NCBI RefSeq assembly: GCF_016808095.1
Contig: NC_068972.1
Span: 21,444,289-21,508,288 of the forward strand
DNA from: Vigna angularis
Lineage: Eukaryota > Streptophyta > Magnoliopsida > Fabales > Fabaceae
Direction: 5' to 3'
Length of the DNA stretch: 64,000 nt
Part shown: in pieces, positions 53,553 through 64,000 of the stretch
Layout: every line of letters begins with the position of its first letter
Position numbering within the stretch: position 1 is the stretch's first letter
Translations under genes and position numbers: made by a program
Notes under the pieces: generated by a model
The model's database searches: none
Told to the model about the DNA's origin: nothing
The model's input: the letters and a program-made list of their open reading frames with translations, nothing else

Positions 53553-54669
53553 TTTCAGATCTAACAGGTTGGACCAATCTTGGTACGTGCGTCATCAGGA
53601 AAAAAGAACACAACCAGAAAGGAAGACACTTCCGCATACAAAAAAGGAAGACACTCCCTTGCACTCACGGTATTCCCTCTTTACACATCAAAAGACACTC
53701 CGTAAGAAAAGACCCTCAACAATCCCCAAAGGGTGGACTATATATACACTTTCTCACAAAGTCTATCCCGAAAAACTGCTAACATCATAACCACTTTTTT
53801 ATTTTTATTTTTAAATTTCCTTCTATAACACACATTCCACTATCTCGTTATTTCCCTTAAAAACAGAGACATGGTCACATAATTATCCCAAACAAGTATC
53901 ATCTATGCATCTTTTTAATCTCAGTCCTGAGTAACCATTTGATTCAAATAGTGGCTTGACACTAATTACATAGAAAGTTACAGAAAAAAGGATATACTGA
54001 AGAACTCTTTCAACTATTTAAGATATGTGTTTCTTATATAGAATTCTTTTGTGAGGGCTATTATAATAAGAATACAGATTTATTTACAGTTTAACTTAAA
54101 TCATTCTTAATTCTAGTTGATTTTTGTCATGCTGATTATTACATATTGTATGGTATGGTATAGGATCCGGTCGGTCGGTAGGCGGTGCGATAAGACAGCG
54201 CCGAAGACGAGTACGTTTTATTAACCGAACGGTGTTTGGAATATGTTCATTCCGTTAGGTTTATTTATTTTAAAGTATAAATTAAGCAGGTCAATTGGGT
54301 CTACCAACACTACACTTGGGTTAACGCTGACATTGTCACTATTAAGCTAATATTAGTCTAAGGTTCATAATAAAATCTATAAATATGAGATAAGCTACCG
54401 GGTAAGGTTAGTTTAATTGAGTTTTGATACTTAATTGTGAAATAAGTTCATTGATTAAAATCTAATTTGAATATCAGAGTGTCTTTAGTAGGTGTCCATC
54501 ACTCGGCTTAGACTTGAAGAAGTTGAATCAAGTGATTTGAAAGGAAGAAACAAGAAAAGGTGACGACAGAAAGATGTGTTTCTCGACTCTATTCACTTAC
54601 GTACAGAAACACTTTGACACTCACTGTGGGACTTGAGAACAGCAGAAGAAACCCAATAGTGACCACAAA
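53553..54669. other. Sequence upstream of duplicated block 1 of copy 2, no gene seen
   Basis: Non-coding. It contains GGTCGGTCGGTAGGCGG at 54168 and CCGAACGGTG at 54218, the latter like the unit start of the G2 LTR minisatellite. It may be retroelement debris that replaced the kinase exons. Not resolvable by eye. Confidence 0.4.
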
Positions 54670-54914
54670 AGTAATAAATTACTGTTTGGATCAAATTATT
54701 GAATGTTTATAAAAACACTGAACAAATTGTAGAGTTTCTAAAAACTTAATCAACCCTAAATTTTATAACTTAAGCTATCATGAGACAGAATTAACCCTAA
54801 AACTTATCTAAACAAGTTAGAAAGAGGTTATAGAAAGTCTTTTTCATCATTCTGAATAAACAGTATATAAACTCTTCCAGATATCTGTTGAATGAATTGA
54901 TATTGGTTAAAGTC
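54670..54914 (+). repeat. Segmental duplication, block 1, copy 2
   Basis: Colinear with 31755-31989 (3'UTR intron of copy 1). It is followed by sequence not interrupted by the Athila-type element, so it shows the pre-insertion state at this point. Confidence 0.88.
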
Positions 54915-55078
54915 AAGTAAACCTTTACTTCAGTCCTTTTATATATAATTATAAGTGACAATCACTTTAGTCTTATAACGTAATAAAATCCACGCACTAC
55001 TCTCATTATACAAAATGCCGGTCACTTTCTTGTGTTAATACATTGAAAAATGAAATGGACAAACCGTAGTAATAATTT

Positions 55079-55294
55079 GGTTTAATCATTTCGAATGTCT
55101 ACAGAATCGTCTCAACTAGGTCCTCGTATTCTTTTTTATCTCACTTAGGTCCCTATTTATGTAAAATTGAATCAATTGGAACCTTGCCGTTAATTTTAAT
55201 GAACGGCGTTAAAATTGTAGTAAAATAGGATGCTGACTTTGCATGTATGAGAAAGGTGGAAGAGTTACGTGGAATTTAATTATTTTAAATTTTA
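55079..55294 (+). repeat. MULE left TIR
   Basis: 216 bases, complementary to 56650-56859 through the ends GGTTTAATC and GATTAAACC. Confidence 0.9.
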
Positions 55295-55397
55295 AAAAAC
55301 TATCCTCTTCCTCTTATGAGAAGAACCAAGAATCACACAGCAAGCCAGAAACCCTCAGTTCAAGAGACGAATATCAAACTGCAATCATCAACCTGCA

Positions 55398-55571
55398 ATG
55401 GAACAACCAAATCTCAATAACATCCAAAACCGCAATAATCAAAACCCTCAAAATCTCCAACCGAACCCTCGCCGCAAAACGCAGAAGCCCTCACCGCCGA
55501 TCTACAAGGAAGAAGAATCCCAACCAAATTTCGAATTCAGAGGGAACCTAGGATTTCCCAAATCGATTTGA
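55398..55571 (+). CDS. Small open frame in the MULE cargo, possible captured gene fragment
   Basis: 57 codons from ATG 55398: MEQPNLNNIQNRNNQN, then a basic proline-rich part ending NLGFPKSI. The Asn/Gln-rich start and higher GC content than the surroundings suggest the N-terminus of a host coding sequence picked up by the transposon. I do not recognise the parent gene, and the downstream part (55690-55830) is open in several frames, so expression is uncertain. Confidence 0.3.
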   Translation: MEQPNLNNIQNRNNQNPQNLQPNPRRKTQKPSPPIYKEEESQPNFEFRGNLGFPKSI

Positions 55572-56649
55572 AGTGAAAACCCTAATCTCAGTTCGCAAAA
55601 ATCAGGTATCGGCACAGAAACCTCTACGGAACCCAATCAAAAACAGAAGAAGAGAAGGAGAAGGAAGCTTCCTCCTTGCCGCGAATCAGAACGGAGGGAA
55701 GAAGAATAACAACTGCCAACGTGCCTCCGACGCCTCTTCGTCGCGCCTCCGACGCCTTTCCGTCGCTCCTCCGTCGCGTCTTCGCGAGATCACCCCCTAA
55801 GCACGAGCCAAGGATGGTTTTTCCCAAGGTTGGGTGGTCCGCGAGATTAGAGAGAAGAAGAAGCTTGGAGCTTCTAGTGGCTCACATAAAAGAAAAAGAG
55901 GACGAACTGGAAAAAAAAATAGGTTTCTAAAGCTAGCCAACGCTGGGTTTTCCAGATTCTAAAAATACAAAGTCTGAACCCTTATTTGAGTTCTCTGTGG
56001 AAAATTAGAATCAGAAATCCAATTTTAATCTGATGAAGAAATTAATTAGGAATAGAAATTAATTTGGTTTTTGCTGCCATCCAGAACATGGCATTCATTA
56101 TGCAGCATTTTTCGTTATTGGATTCCGCTTATATTGAATGGAGATGCGTGTCCAAATTATATGCCAATGGCAATTTTTTCTTTTTGGGTGTCTATTTTTC
56201 TTAGAATCTTTGTTGGAAAATTTACAGAAATGAACCAGAAGCCTTTTTTTTCTTCATTTGTTTTGACCATTCAAAATTCTCGGGGTTGTATTCCCTTTGT
56301 TTACCCTTGTTTACTTTCTTTGTTTTCTTTCTTCGAGCTTTATGTTTATCATATCTTCTGAAGATTTAATGAGAGAAATAAATAGCGGATTTGTTGTGCA
56401 TTCCTTAATGTCGATTGCCATGTTTTCTTTTACTCTTCTGTATCCCCCGTTTATGAAGTTACTGATCGCCTTGTTGTTCTCCTCAATATTCATTTGGGGA
56501 GGAAAATTATCTTTATGGTGTTTGATATGATTTGAGTGATATAGGAAGTTTTATTTATTTTCCCTTTTGTTTTTAGTTTTTCTGGTTTTTAGGAATACAT
56601 ATACTAGCTATTGAAGAAGTTTCAGTCATTCATAAGAGAAAGATGATAG

Positions 56650-56859
56650 TTTTTAAAAATTTAAAATAATTAAATTCCCTCACACATGCAAAGTCAGCAT
56701 CCTATTTCACTACAATTTTTACGTCGTTCATTAAAATTAATGGCAAGGTTCCAATTGATTCAATTTTACATAAATAGGGACCTAAGTGAGATAAAAAAGA
56801 ATACGAGGACCTAGTTGAGACGATTCTGCACAAATAGGGACATTCGAAATGATTAAACC
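56650..56859 (-). repeat. MULE right TIR
   Basis: 210 bases, partner of the left TIR, with small indels. Confidence 0.9.
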
Positions 56860-56932
56860 TAATAATTTTTTGCATAATGTGGGACTAAAATGGGTATTTT
56901 AGAATGTTAAAAATTACTGTGGTCGACACTCA

Positions 56933-58020
56933 ATTGCGGGTTTTAGAATGATTCCGAGTATTCTATTACTGAAAACGTGTCCCTGAACAGAAACAGATAT
57001 TGGAGAGGAAGGGCAGTTTTATTTTCTCTATGTACTTTGAGGATTCGTGTTTGATAAGATGATGCCAAAAATACAAATACTGACTACTAAATAAGGCCAT
57101 AGTCGCATGACTGACAACCCCGAGGATCCTATCAGCATCGAATGCTTCATATTCTACATGGAATTATAAAAAAAGTTAGTGGTGTTCCTTTGTCTTTATT
57201 TTATAAAATAATAAATTCATTACAGCACATGAGAGAGCGGAAACGTTCTGCAAATATTTATTCATTTTGTTCTTCCTTCAGATGTGGAAAGAGGGTTTAA
57301 ATGAACTTCGCTGATTTTTGCTGCATCATGCATGAACTACAGTATATTATTATCCTTTATTTTAGTTGGTTGGCTTGTTCTTAATGACTGCTATTTCATC
57401 TCATTTCATTTCCTTCAGATGTGCTGTAATGACATTGTGAAAGTTAATATGCCTCTTCAAGGGCATCGAGAAAAGCTGAAAATCTAGCGGGGGCGGTTGG
57501 CATCAAATATCATCTGTAATTTGCATGGAAACTTTAGTAGAATAAAAGATTTGGAATTCATGAAAGGCTCGTCGTAAAGAAAGATCAATATTGCCTCTGC
57601 TTAGAACAGCCTTTACGGCGCATTCGGCCAAACATGATGAGAATACTGGTTGGTGAAAATTCTAAAATCAGTCACACGTGTTAGAAGGACGTGTTTGATT
57701 TTTGATTATCCCATACAGTACAATACATTAATGTGCTTTGTTAATAAAAAAAATCCCTTTGTATATACGTGTATAAGAGTTAATGTTCGTAAGGAAATGC
57801 TTGCAATTAAGATTTTAAAAGACTTTTTGTAAAAAAAACAAAAACTGATATTCAATATAGATTATGAGAATAGGATAATAAACTCGTTATTCAATTGAGA
57901 TTGTAGAGGATTATTTTTCTAATGGGATTTTTATGGACTTTGGGTTACTTTTAACGATCTCTTCTAATTTCAAACATTTTTGTACACCCGAGTAATTGTT
58001 TTTAAGTTATTGCTTCCATA
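56933..58020 (+). repeat. Segmental duplication, block 2, copy 2 (3'UTR of the kinase gene)
   Basis: Colinear with 34126-35215, including the TTTCCTTCAG acceptor (57419) and the 3'UTR exon. It ends about 310 bases from the stop codon of the convergent ETO1-like gene. Beyond 58020 the two copies diverge. Confidence 0.93.
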
Positions 58021-58329
58021 ACTATTTTAAGTAATTGTTTTCTTTTAAATTTAAAATTTTCAGATTAAAATAATCAGAGCTCTGAAAAAAATTTATACGA
58101 TGAAGATATGTTTAAAGGAAACAACGCATTAAGTCCAACACTTGGAGCATGTGTGCGAAATGAAAAACTCAAGGAAGATAAAATGTAAATAACAAAATTT
58201 CGGCCACCCTAATAATGGTTAAATCCTACTTTTAACTATACTTTTCATTTACAAATTCCCTTTTCACGTTTAATCGTCAGTGTGGCTGTGTTTTCCGGCA
58301 CTTTCTCTCGTAAAAGTCATGTTCTTGAC

Positions 58330-59805
58330 TCATGGCTCGTGACTATTAACACGATAGTGAAGTTCCAACATTTTCTGATGATTTGGGTCAACAGAGAGTG
58401 CAGCACGACAATCTCTCAATGCACTTAAGACATCTCCCTTGTGTTCATGGAATGCTGCACGAAGATGCAACAGATGCAAATCAGCTTTAAATGCAATTGC
58501 TCTGGAGAGTTCACCAATGGCTTCCTCTTCCTTGTGGTTGTCCATCAAAACTGCAACCACATAACAGGGTTTTAGAACTACAACATATAAAAAGCAAGTT
58601 TCTTTCTCTCATGTCTGACAAACAGAATAAAGGGTGAGTGAAGAAGCAAAATATGAACCTGCTGCTCGATATCTATAAGGATACACCCGAAGAGGATCTA
58701 ATCTAGTGACCATCTCCAGATCAGCCTTTGTGAGTTCACGATCACCATACTCAGATCTCTTCTCGTAAGCTGAAGCATTGTTTCTTGCCCTCTCAATAAG
58801 ATTGGTCATTTCCTTCAAAGCAGCAGCCTTGTCATTTCTGAGAAAATGAACACGAGCAAGACCCTGATGGGCTCGCGTGTGCTGGATTTTAAGGGCCTTC
58901 ACATAGCATTCTTCTGCTGCGTCTAGTTTCCCGCAATCAACATAAACACTTCCAAGATTGTTTAGAGCCTGGTAAATTGAAGGGAAGAAAACAATTGTGA
59001 AACAAGAAGGTATAATATGTATAAGATGCTAGGTAAAATTTTTCCAAAATGGTGGAACCGTTGAAGAACCATACCTGACCCTTGCGCAGATTATCCGAAG
59101 GACACTTCAAGGCATCTTCCAGAAGTGAAATGACAGTTGAAGAACATGATGAATCTACACTAGAGTCAGCCAATGCATAGGCTTTTAGGAAGTAGGCCTC
59201 AAAAGACCTTTTAATAGTAATAGACTCTTCAGCCTTTTGGAGCCCTTCTTCGTAATGTCCTGAATCATACAAGATCCACCCCTCATACACAAGCCTTTCA
59301 TGCTCACTTGATGCCTGTTCCCAAGCTAACTGTAAACTCCTCATGGCTGCCTCAGGACAGCTTAGCCTACAAATTAATATCAGATTTATAGACTCCTTAG
59401 CATACGTAAGTTCAAGTTATAAGAAACAGGATCTTGAACCAGAAGAAACTGTGTTTCCAGAAGCGACTTGACATGATTAAACTGTTAAAAACAAGAGCTT
59501 AAACAGAAGGAACTGTGAGGCTCCTCATTTGGCAAAGTGAAAAGTATTCATTGACCAAGCTAAACGGATGCATCATCAACCTGCAGCTACCACTTGCTTT
59601 TTCCGAACACAAGGAATCTTTTAATCATTACTACAAGTAATCTCAAAATTAATACTTTTAATGTGAAAGATAAAAAATTCTCACATCTAACAAATACCAT
59701 TTCAGATTGCCTAGCTTAAGTGGAGTTTGGTAGAATCAAAGGTTTTTTTATAATTAACAAGTGTACGGGAGCACGTATAAACAACTTTAATTCACATAAT
59801 ACTCA

Positions 59806-59852
<47 letters not shown>

Positions 59853-61821
59853 CTACGGATAACAGTTAACAAACATTCTTAATATACCTAAGGAGAAGCA
59901 ACGACTGTCTGAAGTATAGAACACCTTTGGCAGCATCAGATTCAAGCATCTGGTAGATGACAGAAAGAGACTCAATATCATCAACTGCAGACCAACAGTC
60001 ATACAATCGTGCCCAACAATCTGCAGTTGTCCAATGTTCAACATGCTCACGCACAAGAGTACAGAGCTGAGATGCAGCTACACGCCCTTCAAACATTTTA
60101 TAAGATGGACACAGGGTAAGAATTGCTTGAACATCTCGGAGTGCCGCTTTGTAGTCCTCAAGGGCCAGATAGATGAAAAACCGTAGTTCCAAACACTCTA
60201 ATGAAAGTTTGAAGCCAAGAATCCGGTTGATTTCAGACAATGCACCTTCAACATTTTCTGTCCTTATTAAAGTGGCAGACCTATACATGTAGGGATATAC
60301 AAGAGTTGGGTCAAGTTCAGTTGCTTTCTCAAGGTCTTTCCACCTCACATCACCATCACAGTACAGTGATCTTTCCTGGTACATCCATCCAAGTGGAGCA
60401 CCAGAACAAATGATTGAACTTATCTTCTGATAAGGTAAAAGCTTCTCACCCTTTATAGAATCCAGTCTAGCTAAACCTGCAACGGAATAAATATGGCCTG
60501 CCTTTGCAGCCTTCTCATAAAGACCATAGGCTTCATCATATTCCTTCCTTGAAAGCCTTACACATCCCAATTCATGAAATGCCAGCATTCTCTGTATGTC
60601 ATTTTCAGCAAAATCAACCAACCGTTCCAGGAAATGAGCTGTTGTGTCTGAACTAGAACTAAGGTTCATAGAAACTTCGCTTAAGAAACAAAAAAGTGCA
60701 AATATACCAGGCCCAACCATGACTTCCAACTCCTTCCTGTTAGCATGAATAAATAACTCCACAACCCTTTTGTCACTCAGACAGTTGGGAATATCGCGTA
60801 AAAGCACTTGTAAACAAGAAGCACCAAGCACAGATGAATTCTGGTCCACAGCATATTCCATGAGTTCCAGTGCATCTTCTCTGGAGGAAACTAAGGATGC
60901 AAGTTTTCTATCACAGGCCAGTTTTAGTCTTTCGCAACAATACTTGTTTGCAAAAACTGATATCTCCACCAAAAGATTCTGAGGGACATCAAGCAAACTG
61001 CCGGTCAAGCTAAAATACTTTATTGCCCTCATACCTGAAGGAGAGATGTTGTTTTCAGACAAATCGACGGTCTCAGAAAGCGATTCCCTGAAACACCCCT
61101 TTAGCATTGCATGAAATGGTGCTGAAAGTTCAGAAATCTTTTGTCTATCACAGACTATCTTCTCATCTCCGACTGTAAAGATTACATACTGTGAAGTGTG
61201 GTTCCCATCATTCATGGAAACTCTATCCTGGGAAATTACAACTTTGTCAAAAGAAATATGAGATTCTACATTTATGGGTTCAAATACCCTTTCACATTTA
61301 CCACAAGCTGTTAGCAACTGAGCAACTAATTCTTCCCCTTGCTTCTCATACTTCAGCCATGCTCCAAATATAATCTTCTCATGAACAGTGTTTGCTCTCT
61401 GCCAAGCTGACCGGAGGCTTCTCCGCATCAGTTTAACATCCCTCATGCCCCTAAAGACCTGGTACTGTAACAAAAACAGATTTGACTGCTCCTGCGGAGT
61501 GCAGAGCTCAAGTTCTTCATGAATTTGAGCTAAAACTTTCACATAATCAACAGGCTTGAAGAATGGGAGTATAGGTGGCTGTGGGACCTTGATTAGAGAT
61601 TCTCTGTGGCAGTTAACAGAAACCCACTTAATTCAACGAAAACGCTAAAAAAATGCTAAGCTTCAAGCAAAAACGTTGACCTGAGAATCTTACATTGATG
61701 AAGATGAGGACTGCGATGACAACTTGGGAAGCTTGCCTCTTTCAACTTGGAGCCAGGATTGTGGGTTTAAAGCATTAGGATGTGCTTCTTTACATGATTC
61801 CGCAGTGAAGAAAGTCCTCAT
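58330..61821 (-). CDS. EOL1: ETO1-like protein (BTB-TPR adaptor), complete, five exons
   Basis: Exons on the minus strand: 61694-61821, 59888-61603, 59075-59366, 58659-58968 and 58330-58550, all GT/AG. They sum to 2667 bases, 888 codons plus stop, close to the length I recall for Arabidopsis EOL1. The start MRTFFTAESCKEAHPNALNP fits the family N-terminus. A BTB domain begins near residue 182 (QYVIFTVGDEK, ELSAPFHAMLKGCF, then SLTGSL). TPR-type helical repeats fill the rest (for example FHELGCVRLSRKEYDEAYGL, LDPTLVYPYMYR, YEGWILYDSGHYEEGLQKA, LARVHFLRNDKAAALKEM). ETO1/EOL proteins bridge CUL3 ubiquitin ligase to type-2 ACC synthases and so limit ethylene production. That role is family knowledge. 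All frames join cleanly and I see no damage. EOL1 rather than ETO1 or EOL2 is a judgement from length and N-terminus. Confidence 0.93.
59806..59850. repeat. (AT)n microsatellite in the second intron of the ETO1-like gene
   Basis: An AT run of about 44 bases, 40 bases from the donor of the 521-base intron 59367-59887. Confidence 0.92.
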
Positions 61822-62760
61822 AGGGCATAAGAGACAAAACAAGTCCCAGATCTCCACTATAATAGTGCTTCCTCTTCCAAATCAAAACCTTTGTAAATTG
61901 GGGGCAAAGGAAAGGAGCAGACCTACCAAGAGAAAAGAGCAGCTTCTACCTGCAAGTCACATTTCACAACCGTCAACTGAAAAATTCCCAACCCCAGAAA
62001 GCAAAATCGCTTCTTTTCTTTTATTTTTCCCCTTTGTGTTCCCCTTTTAGAAGCAACGGAACAATCAACCTCAAAGTAACGTTCTTTCCTAAGAATACAT
62101 TAATGGGTTACCCATCAACCAAATCTCAGTCAAAAATTTTATTCAAGAAAAGGGGGAAACCATTTCATAATTTTACTCTACCCTCTTCAGTTCATCACTG
62201 AGCAAGGATTATCTACAAAATAAAGCCAAATGGCTAAGAAAGATCCCAACACAAAAAAATAAAAAATAAAAAAATTACCAATTGAATTGCAGTAGTTCAT
62301 CCAAATCAGCGCTTAAAATGCTAGAGAGAGAGGGGGGTAACTTCACCTGTGGCTTAAATCTGCAGAGACAAATGAAGGATTTGAAACACCATGTTAAGGG
62401 TATAGGATGAAATCAAAAGTGAGGGGGAATCTGACTGAAAATTTTCTACTTTGTCTATCTTTTACTTTTTTTTTTCCTGGTGAAAGGGAAAGTGAATCAC
62501 TTTTTCCCTTCCTTCCGTTGGAGTTGTAGACCATAGAAGTTGCAGCCACTGTTGGTTGGAAGTTGAACTTACCAAAATCAATAGGAATAAAAGTTTGAAC
62601 TCCGTTGCTAGAAAGTGAAAAGAAAAAACATAACTAAAAGCAAAAACAAGTGATGAAACAATTGAAATAAAAATGGAAAATAACAGGAGTATGACAGATA
62701 TTAGGCAGTGCTTTTCCAATGCCAATGACAAACGCCCAAATATTCCTTGTCTGAGAATGA
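61822..62760 (-). promoter_or_regulatory. 5'UTR and promoter region of the ETO1-like gene
   Basis: Upstream of ATG 61821 the minus strand is pyrimidine-rich with long C/T runs (TTTTCCC around 62020-62060, CTCTCTCTAGC at 62320), as in many plant 5'UTRs. A 5'UTR intron is possible. No TATA box or transcript start can be fixed by eye. An open minus-strand frame at 62462-62731 has no recognisable domain. Confidence 0.4.
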
Positions 62761-64000
62761 TGTCTTGTTTGATTCATTCAACCAATCAATAATTGTCTTG
62801 TTACTCTGAAATATTTTTATTTGTCGCAAAAAAAATCATGTCAGTACTTTACAAAATTTTGACAATGATTTATCTTTTATAATTTAAATTTTTAATTTAA
62901 AGTCTATATAAGATAAAAATAAAACATAATAGAAATGAATGAACATCTTGGTGAAAAAGATCTTACACAGTTTATTAACAAGTTTTTATATAACTTTTAG
63001 GATTCTTATTACGAAAGTTAATAAATTTATCATGTATCATAAGTGTTCATAAAACGATTGTTTAAATAAATTACACTGTCAGTACACAGTTATATTTGTA
63101 GAATTAAACTTCAGCCCTATTATTTTGAAGAAAGAAATCGTAAAAAAAAAATTATTCCGTGGAGAAGGGTTTTATAGAATAATAACAAGATTTTAATCCT
63201 GCTCTTGGAAAAAAAAAACATCTAATATTAACTCTATTAGTTTTGGTGGTAGGTTGTAGTACAAGAGCATATTAACGTAAATATTAAAGATACCTATTAA
63301 AGATAAAAAAAATAAGATAGATAAAAAATATAATTTGTTCCATTATTATTTTCAATTACCTTTTACTCTTACTTTCGTCTATTTAGTAATTGATACATTA
63401 AAATTATAAAATCAGTTTTCAATTAAATGACCCAAAAACCAATAAAAAAAGTCGATATTTTTTTAAGAAAAATAATTTTTAAATATTATTCTTATCTTTT
63501 TCCTTCAAAGTAAAAGAAAAAATAAAGTATTTAATAATTTTTAGAAAACATGTTATCTACAAGGATGCTCTTCTTTAGTGTATATATTTTATATTTTTAT
63601 TTTACTCTGTAGTTATATTTTAAATTTTTAATAAATTATAATAATATATTAAAAACTATTTATTTAATATTTCTATTCTATTTTAATTATATTTACAATT
63701 CAAAAAAAAATTATTCAAATACATAAAAGTAACTGTTCATTATTTTTTTAATGTAACCACCGTTATTTATATTATTTTTCTTCTTAAAATCATTTTCAGT
63801 AGTTTTCAAATAATAATGATATTATTAGTTATTATTGAATGTTAGACCTAAATATTATTTTATATTTATTTTAATGTATATTTAAATTTTTTAAAACTTA
63901 TAAATATTTTTATTTTCAGTTTTTAGTTTTATGAAAGTTATGAAGTTATATTTTTTTATGATCTATTTTATGTTATTTAATTAATACTGTTTGACAGGCA
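62761..64000. other. AT-rich intergenic sequence, nothing recognised
   Basis: Very AT-rich with long A and T runs. No long frame, RNA gene or element signature was seen. Confidence 0.55.

Larger units (their letters stand above)
55079..56859. mobile_element. MULE-like non-autonomous DNA transposon with a captured-looking interior
   Basis: Long terminal inverted repeats at 55079-55294 and 56650-56859, starting GGTTTAATCATTTCGAATGT, are about 90% complementary. The perfect 9-bp direct repeat TAATAATTT flanks the element (55070-55078 and 56860-56868). A 9-bp target duplication plus TIRs of about 200 bases is the signature of the Mutator superfamily. No transposase is present. The interior (55300-56640) has a GC-rich left part with short open frames, typical of Pack-MULE cargo. 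The insertion lies in copy 2 only. Confidence 0.9.

Noticed and set aside
1..64000. A new defence, toxin, secondary-metabolite or other undescribed gene system
   Set aside because: Apart from the two host loci, the coding signals I can read are mostly retrotransposon-type. The notable features are the split PP2C-kinase locus and the chimeric or nested transposons, and no novel multigene system is visible.

Overview
The window is nuclear DNA of a dicot plant, most likely a phaseoloid legume such as Vigna, Phaseolus or Glycine. It has AT-rich introns with GT/AG splice sites, (AT)n microsatellites, nested LTR retrotransposons and a TRIM element whose LTR starts TGTTGGAAGTCCCACATCG, a type I associate with legumes. 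The species call is an inference. Two host loci are present and the rest is mostly transposon-derived.

Left 35 kb: the 3' two thirds of a PP2C-protein kinase fusion gene (plus strand). Thirteen coding exons from 476 to 31382 encode the linker and a complete kinase domain. The PP2C exons of this copy must lie left of the window. The introns are swollen by insertions. The 14.8-kb intron between the third and fourth visible exons holds a three-level nest: copia A (6340-19147), interrupted by a Ty3/gypsy element (6745-16508), interrupted by a young copia element (7599-12458). Each level has a 5-bp target duplication. Later introns hold a solo LTR, a TRIM element, a pair of 270-bp repeats and a gypsy fragment. 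The 3'UTR intron holds an Athila-type remnant.

35-58 kb: a second, dismantled copy of the same locus. Five PP2C exons (39338-41304) keep an open frame but lack the first PP2C exon and all kinase exons. Downstream pieces of the 3'UTR intron and 3'UTR recur at 54670-54914 and 56933-58020, matching 31755-31989 and 34126-35215. Between them lie a TNT1-like copia (41860-50976) interrupted by a minus-strand copia whose 5' LTR has been replaced by a TRIM, other debris, and a MULE-like element (55079-56859) with about 210-bp TIRs and a perfect 9-bp target duplication.

58-62 kb: a complete five-exon, minus-strand ETO1-like gene (BTB plus TPR, 888 codons), convergent with the duplicated 3'UTR. The last 2 kb are AT-rich intergenic sequence.

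Functionally, one locus encodes a predicted phosphatase-kinase fusion and the other a predicted CUL3 adaptor controlling ethylene synthesis. Nothing in the sequence links the two beyond adjacency.
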